From Sodiomyces alkalinus F11 (Eukaryota; Ascomycota; Sordariomycetes; Glomerellales; Plectosphaerellaceae): 64,000 bases of DNA. Made by a program: the position numbers and the translations under genes. The notes under the pieces were generated by a model. It did not search any database. It saw only the letters and a program-made list of their open reading frames with translations, and was not told the DNA's origin. Positions within the stretch are counted from its first letter, which is position 1, and every line of letters begins with the position of its first letter. Location: assembly GCF_003711515.1 (NCBI RefSeq), contig NW_021167079.1:361471-425470 (forward strand), given 5' to 3'. Below, in pieces: positions 34,187 to 45,099 of this stretch.

Positions 34187-34607
34187 TCAAGCTGTAAGCA
34201 CCGGTAGATGGTGGAAGCTCCTTACCTCAAGGTACTTGATAAGGGGGGTTTCCCTCTATTTCTTTTCGGACCCTCCCATGATCCATGAACAACGTCATTA
34301 GTACGCGGGTTCCCCGCAAAGATACCTGCAGTAGCCGTTTCTACCTTACCCTATGCCTGGTCGGTCCTTCCACATCAGCATCGTATGGTATACCGTATTC
34401 CCGGTTTTTCACCTCAGGTACATTGAGATGGCCCGAACCTCCGTGTCCTCTTATGACCAACCCTCCCCGAATTCCCGGCTTGGGGGACCCGGACGACGAT
34501 GGTTGACCAGAGACGAGATGCTTAAAAAAAAAAATTTGCTTCTTTCTTCATAGCGACAAAGGAGAGGGCAGAGGGCCCCTTGGTGCTGCTAAGGAATTTC
34601 CCAATGT
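34187..34607. other. Intergenic DNA between egt1 remnant and S28 peptidase
   Basis: These 421 bp contain no recognisable coding domain. If intact egt1 once stood here its methyltransferase exons have been removed. A run of A lies at 34525-34534, near the 3' end of the peptidase gene. Confidence 0.45.
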
Positions 34608-36311
34608 CTACGCCTCATACATAGCGGTTTGCGAATTCGGCTTCCAATCCTTCAGCCATTGTCCTATAATCTTCACTTCCTTGTCCACGAAGTCCATGAA
34701 TTCGCCGTCCTCCATGCGCAGATCGAAGTCCGGCACATGGTTCCCCCCTTTCATAACCAGCACGGGCGTCTGGTCCGTCGACTCTCTGGGCCCGCCCGGC
34801 CGGAACCGCGAGCTGAGCGTCGCCGAGATCCACGGGTCATTCTCGCCGTTGCAGAACAGCACCTTGTCGAACTCGGCGTCCCAGCCGCCAGTGTACCGGT
34901 TGATATCCTCCGTCGTGTGACCCTTGGCGCTGGCCGGCGCAAACCCGCCCACCTCGGGGAAGTAAAGGTCGCACATGCGCTGGAAGTATTGCGGCCGCAG
35001 CAACCCCGACACGACGTTCTTCCCGTCCGACACAGGGGGCCCTACTTGCCACCAATAGAAAGGTTCGTTGCACAACAGCCAGAACCACGCCCGGTCCGCG
35101 CCGAGGTCGTGTGGCCGGTTGAACTTCTCGGGATGCCCGAACGTGCTGCACGACCCGTTGGAGCACCGTTCCCCGTAATGTTCCTTGATCCAGGTCGCAT
35201 ACCCCGGAAGGGCCGCCTCCAAGCCCACGCCGGCCTGGTCGTCCGAGGGGACTACCGTCCCGTTGATGGCGGGTGCCTCGAGACGGTCGCAGAACTTGAA
35301 CACCGAACCGGGATCCACCTGCCACTGCCCCAGCGGCTGCGCCAGGTAGGCCACGAAGTCACCCGTTTGGTCGAGGCTCCCGAGGCCGAACTGTTCTTTG
35401 AGTTCCCGAATGTCTCGCTCCGATCCCTCGTCGAATATGCGGTCGAGGTGGCTAACCACCCGGCGTACGTCGGCCGAGCAGTTGGGAGGCAGCGCCGCCT
35501 CGGTGACCGCGTAGTATGTCCAGAAGTCGTGGATGGCCTCCACGACCGCAGAGCTCGCGTGGTAGGCTGCGAACACGCCCGGCTCGATCCTCGACGTCCA
35601 GGCGGCCAGCGCCCCCGGGTAGCTGCCGCCCATGAGTACCCACGGGGACTGGTCCGCGTTTGACTTGCCGTCGGGATCGAATTCCAGCTTCACATGCTGG
35701 GCGAACCGGGTCTGGTCCGTGATGGACTGACGGACGTCGAGATGCTGGAGGGTCTCCGCGGTGAATTCGTCGCGGGGCAGGGATTCGCCGAAATATCGGT
35801 CTGTCATGTTTGTCAGAGGGCTCGGATCGTCCCGGGGATTCCCGGAAGGCGAGAGTAATTCATTGTTCATGTCAGGGGGGGTTATCATACGTTCGAAGAG
35901 AATCAGCGCCCCGTTGAATATCTGCGCGTACATCCCGGGAAGGGTATCGTTGCCAAGCCACCCAAGCCCCTGACCAGCGTCCATCTCCCCGGCGTTGAGC
36001 AGGAAAACGGGAGACCCCGGACCTCCCCAGTAGTCATCGTTAAACCAGTAGCGCTGTTGAAAAGTCGACCCGGATGGATTGTCGTGGTCCACCAGCTGCT
36101 CGAATGTTCCCTTGCCGACTCGTTCTGGAGCGGGATGGCTCCGAGGTCGAATACCTCCTGCAGGCCGAAGAGGAAAAGGAGGAGGAGGAGGAAGAGTATC
36201 TTGAGGCCTCTCGTCAAAGCTGGGGCCTTCGGAGTAGGTTCGGACGGGCGTCACGCCAGCGAGTGTATCGGCCAGCAAGGCAACGAAAGGGAGGAAGACG
36301 CGCAATGCCAT
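34608..36311 (-). CDS. Secreted serine peptidase, family S28 (Pro-X carboxypeptidase type)
   Basis: The start MALRVFLPFVALLADTLAG is a signal peptide. The catalytic triad of family S28 is visible. The Ser lies in MGGSYPGALAAW (residue 200 after splicing), the Asp in CNGENDPW (462) and the His in KGGNHVPDF (495). S28 enzymes cleave after proline, in fungi mostly as secreted acid prolyl peptidases. The frame is open for 567 codons, but a 90-bp segment at 35801-35890 has GTATGA at its 5' end, CTGAC as branch site and ACAG at its 3' end. Removing it restores FEHRYFGESLP, the conserved S28 block, giving 537 residues. I therefore take 35891-36311 and 34608-35800 as exons. Several N-glycosylation sequons are present. 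It is oriented away from the transcription factor. Confidence 0.92.
   Translation of the reverse strand: MALRVFLPFVALLADTLAGVTPVRTYSEGPSFDERPQDTLPPPPPFPLRPAGGIRPRSHPAPERVGKGTFEQLVDHDNPSGSTFQQRYWFNDDYWGGPGSPVFLLNAGEMDAGQGLGWLGNDTLPGMYAQIFNGALILFERMITPPDMNNELLSPSGNPRDDPSPLTNMTDRYFGESLPRDEFTAETLQHLDVRQSITDQTRFAQHVKLEFDPDGKSNADQSPWVLMGGSYPGALAAWTSRIEPGVFAAYHASSAVVEAIHDFWTYYAVTEAALPPNCSADVRRVVSHLDRIFDEGSERDIRELKEQFGLGSLDQTGDFVAYLAQPLGQWQVDPGSVFKFCDRLEAPAINGTVVPSDDQAGVGLEAALPGYATWIKEHYGERCSNGSCSTFGHPEKFNRPHDLGADRAWFWLLCNEPFYWWQVGPPVSDGKNVVSGLLRPQYFQRMCDLYFPEVGGFAPASAKGHTTEDINRYTGGWDAEFDKVLFCNGENDPWISATLSSRFRPGGPRESTDQTPVLVMKGGNHVPDFDLRMEDGEFMDFVDKEVKIIGQWLKDWKPNSQTAMYEA
35801..35890 (-). other. In-frame 90-bp intron of the S28 peptidase gene
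   Basis: The segment has no stop and a length divisible by three, so the unspliced frame looks continuous. GT and AG ends, a CTGAC branch site and repair of the conserved EHRYFGES block support an intron. Confidence 0.85.
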
Positions 36312-37883
36312 GGTGTGGTGTCACAGGGGAAGAACAACAGAGTAAACCCAGCCTCTGTGAGCGGAAAAGACACTTCTTCCGGGTCTTCCCTCAAAGCTTT
36401 CAACCTCAAGGCGAGGCAATGCCTTTTTGCAGTCAATCTTCAACCAGTCAGTCTTATCTTATAGAGCTCGTCGATAAGCGTCGCAACACGCCAACAGCGA
36501 GGCATGTCTGTTCATGCGATAGGACTGACTCGTCGCCTGTCCAACCAATCCTGTCTACAAAGATATTTGATAGACATGAATCTCTCGTCTAAAATCAGCA
36601 AGGCCATTTGCCATTCGAAGGATTTGGACAAGGGTCACGATAACTAATATCAGGATTCAACCTCGAACCATTCACATGTCTGGGGAGCCTGGCTTTAAAC
36701 TCCAAAGCCGCGAACGGCACGAAGAAGGGTAACTCTAGCGTCCTGGGCTTGTGAGTGTGCACCAAGGAGCCCGGCGTCTCGGTCATGGTTGGCTGTGCCT
36801 GTCTGCGAGCCTGTAGGCAAGACAAGCTAAGAATCCAACTGTAACGGCCTCCTAGTCATTGCTACGCTTTCTCCGTTTAGGGGGGGAAGGAAAGCCGGTT
36901 AGGAACAGCAAGACGGCGTAAACTCTCGCCACAAGCCCAAATCCTCTGAAAGGCAGTTTAGCCTTCATTTAAACCTGGGACCAAATTAGCGATGCGTTGC
37001 GTCTTACGTCGTTGTACCGCCCGGCCGGTGGTGGCGGCCACTGGGCTACCCGTTTAGCCCGTCTATCCGTAGACTGTAATTAAGTAGCAAGAAGCTCAAG
37101 AAGTTGCCGGCTCCGAGGTTGCAAAATGGTCGAGTCGACCACTCGTCCCCCATCGTCGCGTCATCGCGTCGTCCGTTGAAGCTGCCAACAACACACCGGC
37201 GAACTCGGGAGAAGCAGCTGACCGCAAATACTGCGCCTTGACTCGACGGCGATAATCGGATGAAGTCGGATCAAAGACCGGAGATTTTCTGACTCCCGTA
37301 GCATCCGCGATGCCGCCTCTTAGATCACTTTCGTTCAGTTTACATTGCAATCCGGTCCAGATAAGGCTGCCTGACTCAATGTCTGGCTATCAAGCATGCA
37401 AAACCTCATGGCGAAAATTCGCCGAGGTCACCGTTGACCACGGGTCGGGGCACTGATGTCACCGGTGGGTGCATCGAGAATGCAAATCACAAGGAGAGAG
37501 ACTAGGATCCCAAGTTGGTGACCATTTTGCGCGGGCAATCTGACGGTCCGCCCTAGATATTGGCTTTCGTCAACGGTCGATCCATGACTCGGCGTATTCT
37601 CTGTCTCCAAGCCCTAGCACTCGAAGAATAAGCTGAACAAGATGGAATGCTGGGAGGGGAAGAGGGGGGAAAAGAAAGAAAGGAAGGTGGAAAAAAAACA
37701 AAGATCTCGATGTGGCAGTTGAAGTTGTGCGAATGCCTCATCAGAAGCGAAGCCCATTCTTCATTTATGCAAGACGTCTCTTGTAGATCCGAACACATGT
37801 CTCAGTTCCTCGGGAGACCAGAAAAAAAAAGTCGCAATATCCGTCGAAACTAGACGTGTTCTGAGGCTAAGTTGTCATACAAA
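36312..37883. other. Non-coding region between S28 peptidase and transcription factor gene
   Basis: About 1.57 kb contain the peptidase promoter (right of 36311) and the 3' region of the transcription factor gene. Short frames on both strands have no recognisable domain. A purine-rich strip with GGAAGG/GAAAGAAAGG lies at 37655-37700. No tRNA or repeat copy is seen. Confidence 0.5.
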
Positions 37884-38734
37884 TCAGCAGCCAAGTTCGG
37901 ATGATGCTGCCATCCCCTCTGCTGCCGGGATGTGGTCAAAGACGAGCTTGGTTCCGTCGTCGTCCACGGCACCCATCCCCGGCTCCATCGGCCACAGACT
38001 CGGCAGTATCCCAAAATCGCCAAATCCTATGAAATCCGGAATATCGACGTATGAAGTCCCGAACCGCTTGCCTTCCACGTCTTCCATGACTTTCAAATCC
38101 GAACCGATCGTGGTGTCGGGGACCATGATCGTGCTGTCTGCCGCGGGACTGTCGGATCCGGTGAGCTGTTGGGACACGGGACCGTAGTGGACGTGCTGAT
38201 GGCATCTCGCTTCTTCCCTCATGCCCGGGAAATGGTGGGCATCGGGATTCGGCGTCGGTTGGGTCCGGGGGCCGTTGATGGCCGAAAAGGAGGAGAGTTG
38301 CGACCGGGAAGACGTTCCCACACGTTCGGGGGCGATGGAAGAAGCACTGTCTGCATGGTTCGTGCGAGTTCCATGAGATCCGTGAGGTCCGTGAGCTCCA
38401 TGTGGTCCATGTGGTCCCTGTGGCCCATCGTAACCATCGGCGTAACTGCGTTGTCGCTCCTCCTCTATAATGGATGCGTTGTTCGTGATCCCTTCTTGTC
38501 TCTTCACCCACTCCTCGATCCCGCCCGTATCTCCGCCCATGCGGATGCTTAACCTCTGTCCTCCCCCATCTTGACCCCTGGCGATTTTTTGTCTTCCAAC
38601 ATTCCGATGGTAGTCCGCTACCACTTTGGCAAAGAATTCCTCGGCTTCTCTAAATTTGGCCACGTATACAGCGGCCAGGTTCGAGTGTTGCGCCAGTTTA
38701 CCAAGTGCGTCGAACGTCACTTTGGTGCCACTTG

Positions 38735-38776
<42 letters not shown>

Positions 38777-40499
38777 CCGTGGCGTCCGTGTGCCCTCCCA
38801 GAGCGCGATCCCGGATTTCCTCTTCGCTGACCAGGGAGTTGTCCATGTCCATGTGGGGAAAGTGCCGAGCGTAAATGCCAATGAAGGCCGCCTGCCAGAT
38901 GGCGAACACGACGAGCGAGGAATGCGGCAGCTTGTCCCCGCAGATTTCGATCAGGTCGACGATGTCCCTCCCCGCGCGGAACAGTTCTTTCGCCGTCTCC
39001 TCCCAGAACACGGGCGGGACCTCCCCGGGCGTGAAAGTGGGAGGATCCAACGGCCCGCTCGGCTTAGCACACTTGATGGGGATGAAGGGAATGTACTCGC
39101 GAAGCAGCATGATCTTGCACAGGGAAAGCAGCATGTGGAGCGAGACGTAGGTAGAGGCGCCCTGGCGATTGTCGTGCTTGAAATAGTTGGACCGAGAAAG
39201 TGTAAAGTTCATGAACACCTTTGGGTTTTGGAGCCTCTCGCCGAAGCAGTCGAGCTGCCGTCGCAAACGGGCGAAGCGGGCTCTTTCGTCGCACGGGGTG
39301 ATGCCCTTGGCCTCGGAAAACCGGCCCCCGGAATAGCTGTACCGGGAGATGTCGCCCCAGATATCGACCAACTGCACGAAAAGAGCGAGGGCATTCGGGC
39401 TGTTCTCGACCACCGGTCGGGGATCCGCGCAATCGTTGTCGGACGTCTTGAGGAAACCCGTGTACACCTGGCGGGTCAGGTCGAAGTCTTCCTCGGTACA
39501 CGGCAACTGGATCTGCAGGTCCTCGGAGCGGATCAGCGAGACGCGTTCTATGCCGCAGGACAAGAGGCGATCGAGGATGAAGCAGCTGAACATGGTGCGC
39601 CTCCTCACTTCCCGGTCAATGATCATGTCTTCCGTCATAACGGGGGGCGGTTTGTCCACGAGAGGCTGCCTGTCGCCGAAGCCGAGCTTGAGGGCCTGCG
39701 CCATTCGGACGGCCATGCCGACGTACATCCAAGATCCCAGGCCGTCGTGGTTCCTGGAGATCCATTCGTAGAGGCCAAGCATGAGGAGGGCTTGCACCCG
39801 TTCCACGGTGGCCTTGGTCATGGCGGTCTTGAGAGAGCCGAGCGCCTTGTCGAGGGCGTTGGCGAAGAACTCGGAGGCGGCGGCCGCCTCTGACCTGATC
39901 CGGCCGGCACGGGACTTGGAACCCACAGTCTTGTCCTGCGACGCGGGGACCGAAGGCGTCGACCTGTCTTGCGACTGATGGGACGACATGTGGTCGACGT
40001 ACTTGACGAGGTCGTGGTGATACCGTGCCGTGAGGGCCAAGAGCCCGAGGAGAACCAGGTTGAGCTCGGGGGAAGTGGACGACGCGGTCCGGTCTTTATC
40101 GGACTGGAAGATCTTGTCTTTTAGTGTCGGGATGTGAAGGAAAGGGAGCTCGGTGGCAAAGTGACGCTTGTAAGTGGAAAAGATTTGGTCCCAAACGTCC
40201 CTGTCGAGGAAGGGCGCCGACAGGATATCCTCGGCATAACGCCGGCTGTCCTGGACGGAGGTGTCCACGATCTTCTTGAACCGCTTCCTTTCGTGGCCGG
40301 ATTCTTTGTCCTGCCTGAGATTGGTGGGGGGGTCGGATCTCTTGGGGGGAAGCGGCGACGGATCGGGCCACTCGCACTTGTGGCCGGACTTGATACAGTT
40401 CTCGCAGGCGGCATCCAAATGCCCGGTGTTGTCGCACTTGATCTTCGACCTTCGGCATCGCAAGCAGGCTATGCTAGACCGTATCCGGGTAGGGCCCTC
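37884..40499 (-). CDS. Zn(II)2Cys6 transcription factor with fungal_trans domain
   Basis: From the first in-frame ATG (40499) the protein has 871 residues. The zinc cluster CX2CX6CX9CX2CX6C uses Cys12, 15, 22, 32, 35 and 42 (ACLRCRRSKIKC then CENCIKSGHKC). A fungal-specific transcription factor middle-homology domain follows, from FATELPFLHIPTLKDKIF to the region around MAVRMAQALKLGFGD and REVRRRTMFSCFILDRLL. C-terminal parts are low complexity: a Gly-Thr run coded by a hexanucleotide repeat, and a Gly-Pro-His repeat near 38360-38430. The frame stays open without ATG to about 40830 and encodes plausible Ser/Pro-rich sequence (DWFKSVLSPKSGPDD). An upstream exon supplying the true start is therefore likely. 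Target genes cannot be inferred. Confidence 0.85.
38735..38776 (+). repeat. CTGTCC hexanucleotide minisatellite in coding sequence
   Basis: Six exact CTGTCC units (38735-38770) and a seventh ending CTGTCG lie in frame within the transcription factor gene. On the coding strand they give an alternating Gly-Thr run. Length change would add or remove Gly-Thr pairs without a frameshift. Confidence 0.95.
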
Positions 40500-40571
40500 C
40501 ATGTCTCTCGAGGATTTCTTCGTGGCCGGGAACCCAGCCACTGTCCTCTGCTCATGGTCCTCGGACGTCAC

Positions 40572-42280
40572 CGGGGCTACGACGACATGGGACTCTGCTC
40601 CCTCGGATCGGGGCGTGCCAGGGGGCCAGAAGGGACGGGGCCTCGGGGCAGCCGGGGGGCCCGAGCCTAGGTCTGGCGTGGAGACTTCGGCAAAGGGCGT
40701 CTTGGGCGTGGTCCGGGCGGAGGGCAGAGACAGTGTGTCATCAGGGCCCGATTTGGGAGAGAGGACTGACTTGAACCAGTCGGAGGAAATGGTGGCGGTT
40801 TGGCCCGGGCGCGGGCCGTGAACGATACAGAAAAAGGGCCGGTTTCATTCAATTGGACCAGGGTCACTGAGGTTGTTGACGCGTCGTGGGGTGGTGAGGA
40901 TGATGCGTAGTAATTGGGGAATTCGGTTGGTGCGTTTATGAACGTGTCCTTGCTGGAGATACTCAAGATGAGATGTGAGATATCTGATATCTGATGGATG
41001 CTAGAGAGAGGAGATTGAGAAAAGGTGCGTGCGAATGTGGGCGAGTGGTGGTCGCGTGAGTGAGAGAGAAAGGAAAGTGTGTCTGTCGGTTGATGGAGTT
41101 CGCCGACGGGTGTATAGGTAAGGTAGTGTATCGTGTGGCCACTGGAGGTTTCTCGGCCCGATAATGTTCGGTTTAGAAAGCCACCTCGAAGACTAGTAAG
41201 AGAAAGAATCGAATATCATAAGACGGTACGTTAAAGGGGATCCTGACGAGATTCGGCAGACATTAAGGTAGGTAGGCCGAATATACTCCTTCCCGTTCTT
41301 ATATAAGGATACAACGTCCGTACTTCATGTTAACCTCTGAAGATGAAACGGATCGGGGAGTTTATCTGTACATTATTAATTCCGAAGCACGATGTACGTG
41401 CTTTGTGCCGGCATATTCTACCCCCGGCTCCGGGCCCCGATTTGCAGTGGATCGGACATAGGCTTCGGATTTAAGACTCTAACAAGTTCGGATTTCTTTT
41501 TTCCCCTTTTCTTTGCGTTGTTCCCTTCCCTTTCTTTCTTATTCCTTTTTCTTTTCCTTCTTTTTTTTTTTCCTTCCCTTCCCTTGGTCAGTACGGAGGT
41601 ACTTGTACGGGGAGATAGGTACGCACCTACCTACCTACCTATGCTCTCACACTACCTCCCTGCCTTACCTAAGGTACCTTAGGTACAGTAGGAGTCTGTT
41701 TCAACGACCAGTGTAATCGCGACATTACTCGCGACACCCCTGACAGGAGCTACATAAAAAGGAGGGGAAAGCGCGTAAGGAGCGTGGCCACAATCCGACG
41801 TCATTGGCGCCCCTCCTATGGTGAGAGTTTGGCGAGTTGGAGCTTAAGCGCTTTCTAAACGAAGACGAGCTTCTTCTCAGAGCACCGCCCCCCTTTCGCT
41901 TGTCACATTTCTCCATGTGACGTTTATGACGGGCCTCTAAGTATCCGTACAAAGTTAATTAAACCAATCCCATACTTGTTCCCTGATCTTGCGAATATTC
42001 GAATTCTCGCCCATTAACCAAACCACCCTTCTTTCTCCCTTCCTTTACCGTCTTAGCAATACGGCGGTCACTATAATTAGCACCATAACAGATATTTACG
42101 CACCGAGTATATTCGTGCTTATAACAACTCTCCTCTTAACAAACCCGTCTCCCAACAACTGTCAAGACGAACCTTCTCCGCATTCCCGCACTTGATACCT
42201 GGCCTGGCGACCCTCAAAAGAGTCGCGCAGAATCTCGCGCAGAATCTCCGTCATTCCCTACCCAGTCCTCTTACTTCAAC
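40572..42280. promoter_or_regulatory. Divergent intergenic region, transcription factor / spartin genes
   Basis: About 1.7 kb separate two divergently transcribed genes, though the first roughly 260 bp (to about 40830) may be coding for the transcription factor. Features seen are a long C/T-rich tract at 41490-41585, a TACC microsatellite near 41627-41640, and the palindrome CCTAAGGTACCTTAGG at 41668-41683. The first and second are common in fungal promoters. No other gene is visible. Confidence 0.5.
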
Positions 42281-44097
42281 ATGGCTTCGGGACAAAATGT
42301 ACGGCTTCCCCTCCCCCCGCAATGCACAACGCAACAGACTGGCAGTCTGATCCCGGCTTCTCGTTCATGCGCTTCTCGATTGGTCTGCTTTGCTGCGTTG
42401 GTGGCTCACAAAAGAATACGTGTTAGGATCCCAAGCTGCTCTATGCCATCGATGGCGTTCAAGCGTATCATATCAGCAACGGCCAAGAAGTGCCTCTAAA
42501 CCCTGCTGGTCCCCAGACGCTGTCTCTTCTGATGGTGCCGGTCTCGTCACCTTTCGCCGACATCTCTGGCCTCGGCACCCCCGCAGAGGACTTCTATCTG
42601 CACCTGCATTTGCCGCCGGAGCTCGACCTTCCTTTGCCAGCCACTACGCAGATCTACCACCAACCGCCATCCAGCTACCTCATCCCGAGATGGGATCTGG
42701 GTCCCGACAGCGGCGCCTTTACTCGCATCGAGTTCCCCAGGGCCGGCAGCAGGAAAGGCCTGCAAGAAGACGTTGACACCTTCGAGACCATACTCGCCCA
42801 ATGCACCGCTTTTCTCGAACGCACGCCCGCACCCCACAAGTCCAGTGCCGTACCTGCGCCGACCCTTCAGGCCGCATCGTCCGCCACATCGTCCGCCAAA
42901 TCCGCCGCCAAATCCTCCGCCAAGTCAGAAAAGCTTCCGGCCTACAATCCGGCAGCCTTCCAACCGGGAGAGGGCTATGCCCAGGGCAGCCACAGCTCGA
43001 ACAAGGGCGGCAAGATAGTTCTGGTCGATGAGGAAGATGGCAGCGTCATTGGCGAGCTGACCGATGGATATCAGCTGGATGATAGCAGCATTAAGCCTGG
43101 CTCCAAAGGTACCAATTTCCTAACCTCCCCCTCCTCCTCCTCCTCCTCCTCGCGATTTCCCCCTACCCTCACCTACTTCAACTTATCAGTTATTGTTGGA
43201 TCATCACTAACCCGGTTGTCTCTCCCAGAGCCGGTCGAAATCGCCTTGCCCGCCGACAGCACCCAGGCCGTCACAGTACAGCCAGCGTCTCAGGAGTACA
43301 TGGATATGGCCATGCACCCGGCGTACAAAAAATCCTCTCTCGTGAGCAGCGCATCCCGAGCGTCGAGGCTCATCGTCACCTCGTCCGACATCATCGCCAA
43401 GGGACTACAAAGCGGAGCCGAGGCGTTCGCTCACAACACCACGCCGGTGGCGAAGCCCGTGACCTTCAACCCCGCCACACACGAGCACATCCGCCGCATC
43501 AACCGTTTCTCCAGCAAGGCCGCCGACATGTCGGCAACCACCGTCGGCCAGATCAGTCGAGTTGCGCAGAACGTCGGTGCGTCTTTGGCGGGGAAGAAAA
43601 CCGGGGCCGGGAGTGGTTACGACGAGGACGGCAACCCCATCGAGTCGTACAAGCCCGGTCTGCTCAACAGGAGCCTGATGGCATTCAACACGGTCGTCGA
43701 CGGCATCGAGCTCGCGGGGAAGAACCTTCTGGGCGGCACCACGTCGAGCATCACCCAGATGGTAGAGCACCGGTGGGGCCCCGAGGCTGGCCAGGCATCT
43801 CGGAATCTCGGGGGCGGTTTCAAGAACGTGGGGCTCGTCTACATCGACGTCACCGGCGTTTCCAGGCGGGCCGTGCTCAAGAGCGTTGCCAAGGGCATGG
43901 TTGTGGGCAAGGTCGCCAACGGTGGAGGCCGCATCATCGTCGGGGGCGGCGATGGAGGGTCCGTACCCCAGCCTCTTTTGGAGTATAGGGACAGCAGCAG
44001 CAAGAGCGGCACGGCGAGTATCATCACGGCACAAGGACAAGGAGGAGTCGGGAACGGACAGAACCGAAACCGTGCCGGTGCCGGTGCCGCTCCCTAA
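42281..44097 (+). CDS. Spartin-like protein with senescence domain
   Basis: Three exons are read. Exon 1, 42281-42298, codes only MASGQN. Intron 42299-42426 (GTACGG...TTAG) is followed by exon 2, 42427-43108, starting DPKLLYAIDGVQAYHI. Intron 43109-43228 (GTACCA...CACTAAC...CCAG; 120 bp, open in frame) is followed by exon 3, 43229-44097. The product is 522 residues. The C-terminal half is a senescence/spartin domain (PF06911 type), with SRLIVTSSDIIAKGLQSGAEA, HIRRINRFSSKAADMSATTVG and FNTVVDGIELAGKNLL. Spartin-family proteins associate with lipid droplets, endosomes and mitochondria; the fungal role is poorly defined. An Ala/Ser/Lys-rich linker (about residues 145-180) separates the N-terminal part. 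The (CTC)n stretch at 43127-43149 lies in intron 2, not in the protein. Confidence 0.88.
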
Positions 44098-45099
44098 TTC
44101 CTACCACAGTGGCTTAGAGTCTGACCTGGACGGGTTCCAATCTCAGCTTTGAATTTCGGGCATTGGGATATACGTGAATAGATGAGCAGAAGCTGACAAG
44201 AAATGTGTTGTGATGCATTCGGGCAGCTGTCTTTTCTGTTCCTTGTTTCCCCCCCCCCTTTTCTTGGCCCTTCTTTAATTGGATTGAAGCAGCAAAGCGC
44301 CTATGACCTCAATCGTGGTCCAAATACGGAGAAGTTGCACAGAAATATATATGCGCCCAGAGTGGAAATACATTATACATTATGAACGAGGACTGGTCCT
44401 AGTCGAATCTTAATTGACCTGCCCTGGAATTTTCAAGGTCATCAGATAGGCATAGCAGCGGCATCACGATGTATTCAAGCGCTTGTTGTTGATTAAACCG
44501 AGAGGAAATTGATGGTACTCCTGGGTGCCGTACAAAGTAATTAGGTACCTAAGGTAACGTGGTGTAGGTACGTTACCTTAGGTAACTCCAACGGTACCTA
44601 CCTTACTAATTACAGCGGTTGTACAGCCTGATCGCTGACCGTATACCGCTAGCAACTTCACCAAAGACATCCAAACCCTCCCCTGCAATCACCAAAGTAC
44701 GGAGAAACCAACATGTCAATTCGACTACAGCCGTCCCGTTGGTGAGAACTCCCGGGGCTCTTTGATCGCTCTGGTTCTCTTACTCGCCGCCAAACCTTAC
44801 CTCTCTACCTCTCCCCCATTTCCCCTACAGTGTCCTACAACAAGTTCCCTATGTGCCGCCTTGAGATCCTGGGCAGTCTCATTCTCATCATTCATGACAT
44901 AGCGGCATACCTCAAATCCAAACGAATCCAAAGGCGGAAAGCTTCCGCCGCATGAATGGTTCGTTCGGTAAGCACACCGAACTCCCTGCCCAAATACTTG
45001 CTTCCTTCCCTAGCTACCGAGCAGACTCCGTACTAACCACCAGCTTCCCCCACCAGATCCTTGAGCCGTTCCGACTTGTAGACGATCATACCATCTGCT
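44098..45099. other. Non-coding region upstream of the GCP4 gene
   Basis: About 1 kb between two genes on the same strand. It has a poly-C run at 44249-44257 and a dense cluster of AGGTACCTAAGGTAAC/GTTACCTTAGGTAAC palindromes at 44540-44600, which can fold into a long hairpin. The GCP4 promoter and leader should lie in 44600-45099. No coding domain is seen. Confidence 0.5.

Noticed and set aside
34629..35663. Plus-strand frame of 344 codons
   Set aside because: It is antisense to the S28 peptidase, whose catalytic motifs are all on the minus strand; the Arg/Pro/Val-rich product is typical of a shadow in GC-rich coding DNA.
33545..37883. Metabolic cluster of egt1, peptidase and transcription factor
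   Set aside because: The egt1 remnant is broken, the other genes have unrelated functions, and no shared promoter motif is visible.
38571..39893. Plus-strand frame of 440 codons
   Set aside because: It is the antisense shadow of the Zn2Cys6 factor; no domain, and codon bias favours the minus strand.
41392..41716. Small plus-strand frames in the divergent promoter
   Set aside because: They translate a C/T-rich tract into Phe/Leu/Ser runs; low complexity and no start context.
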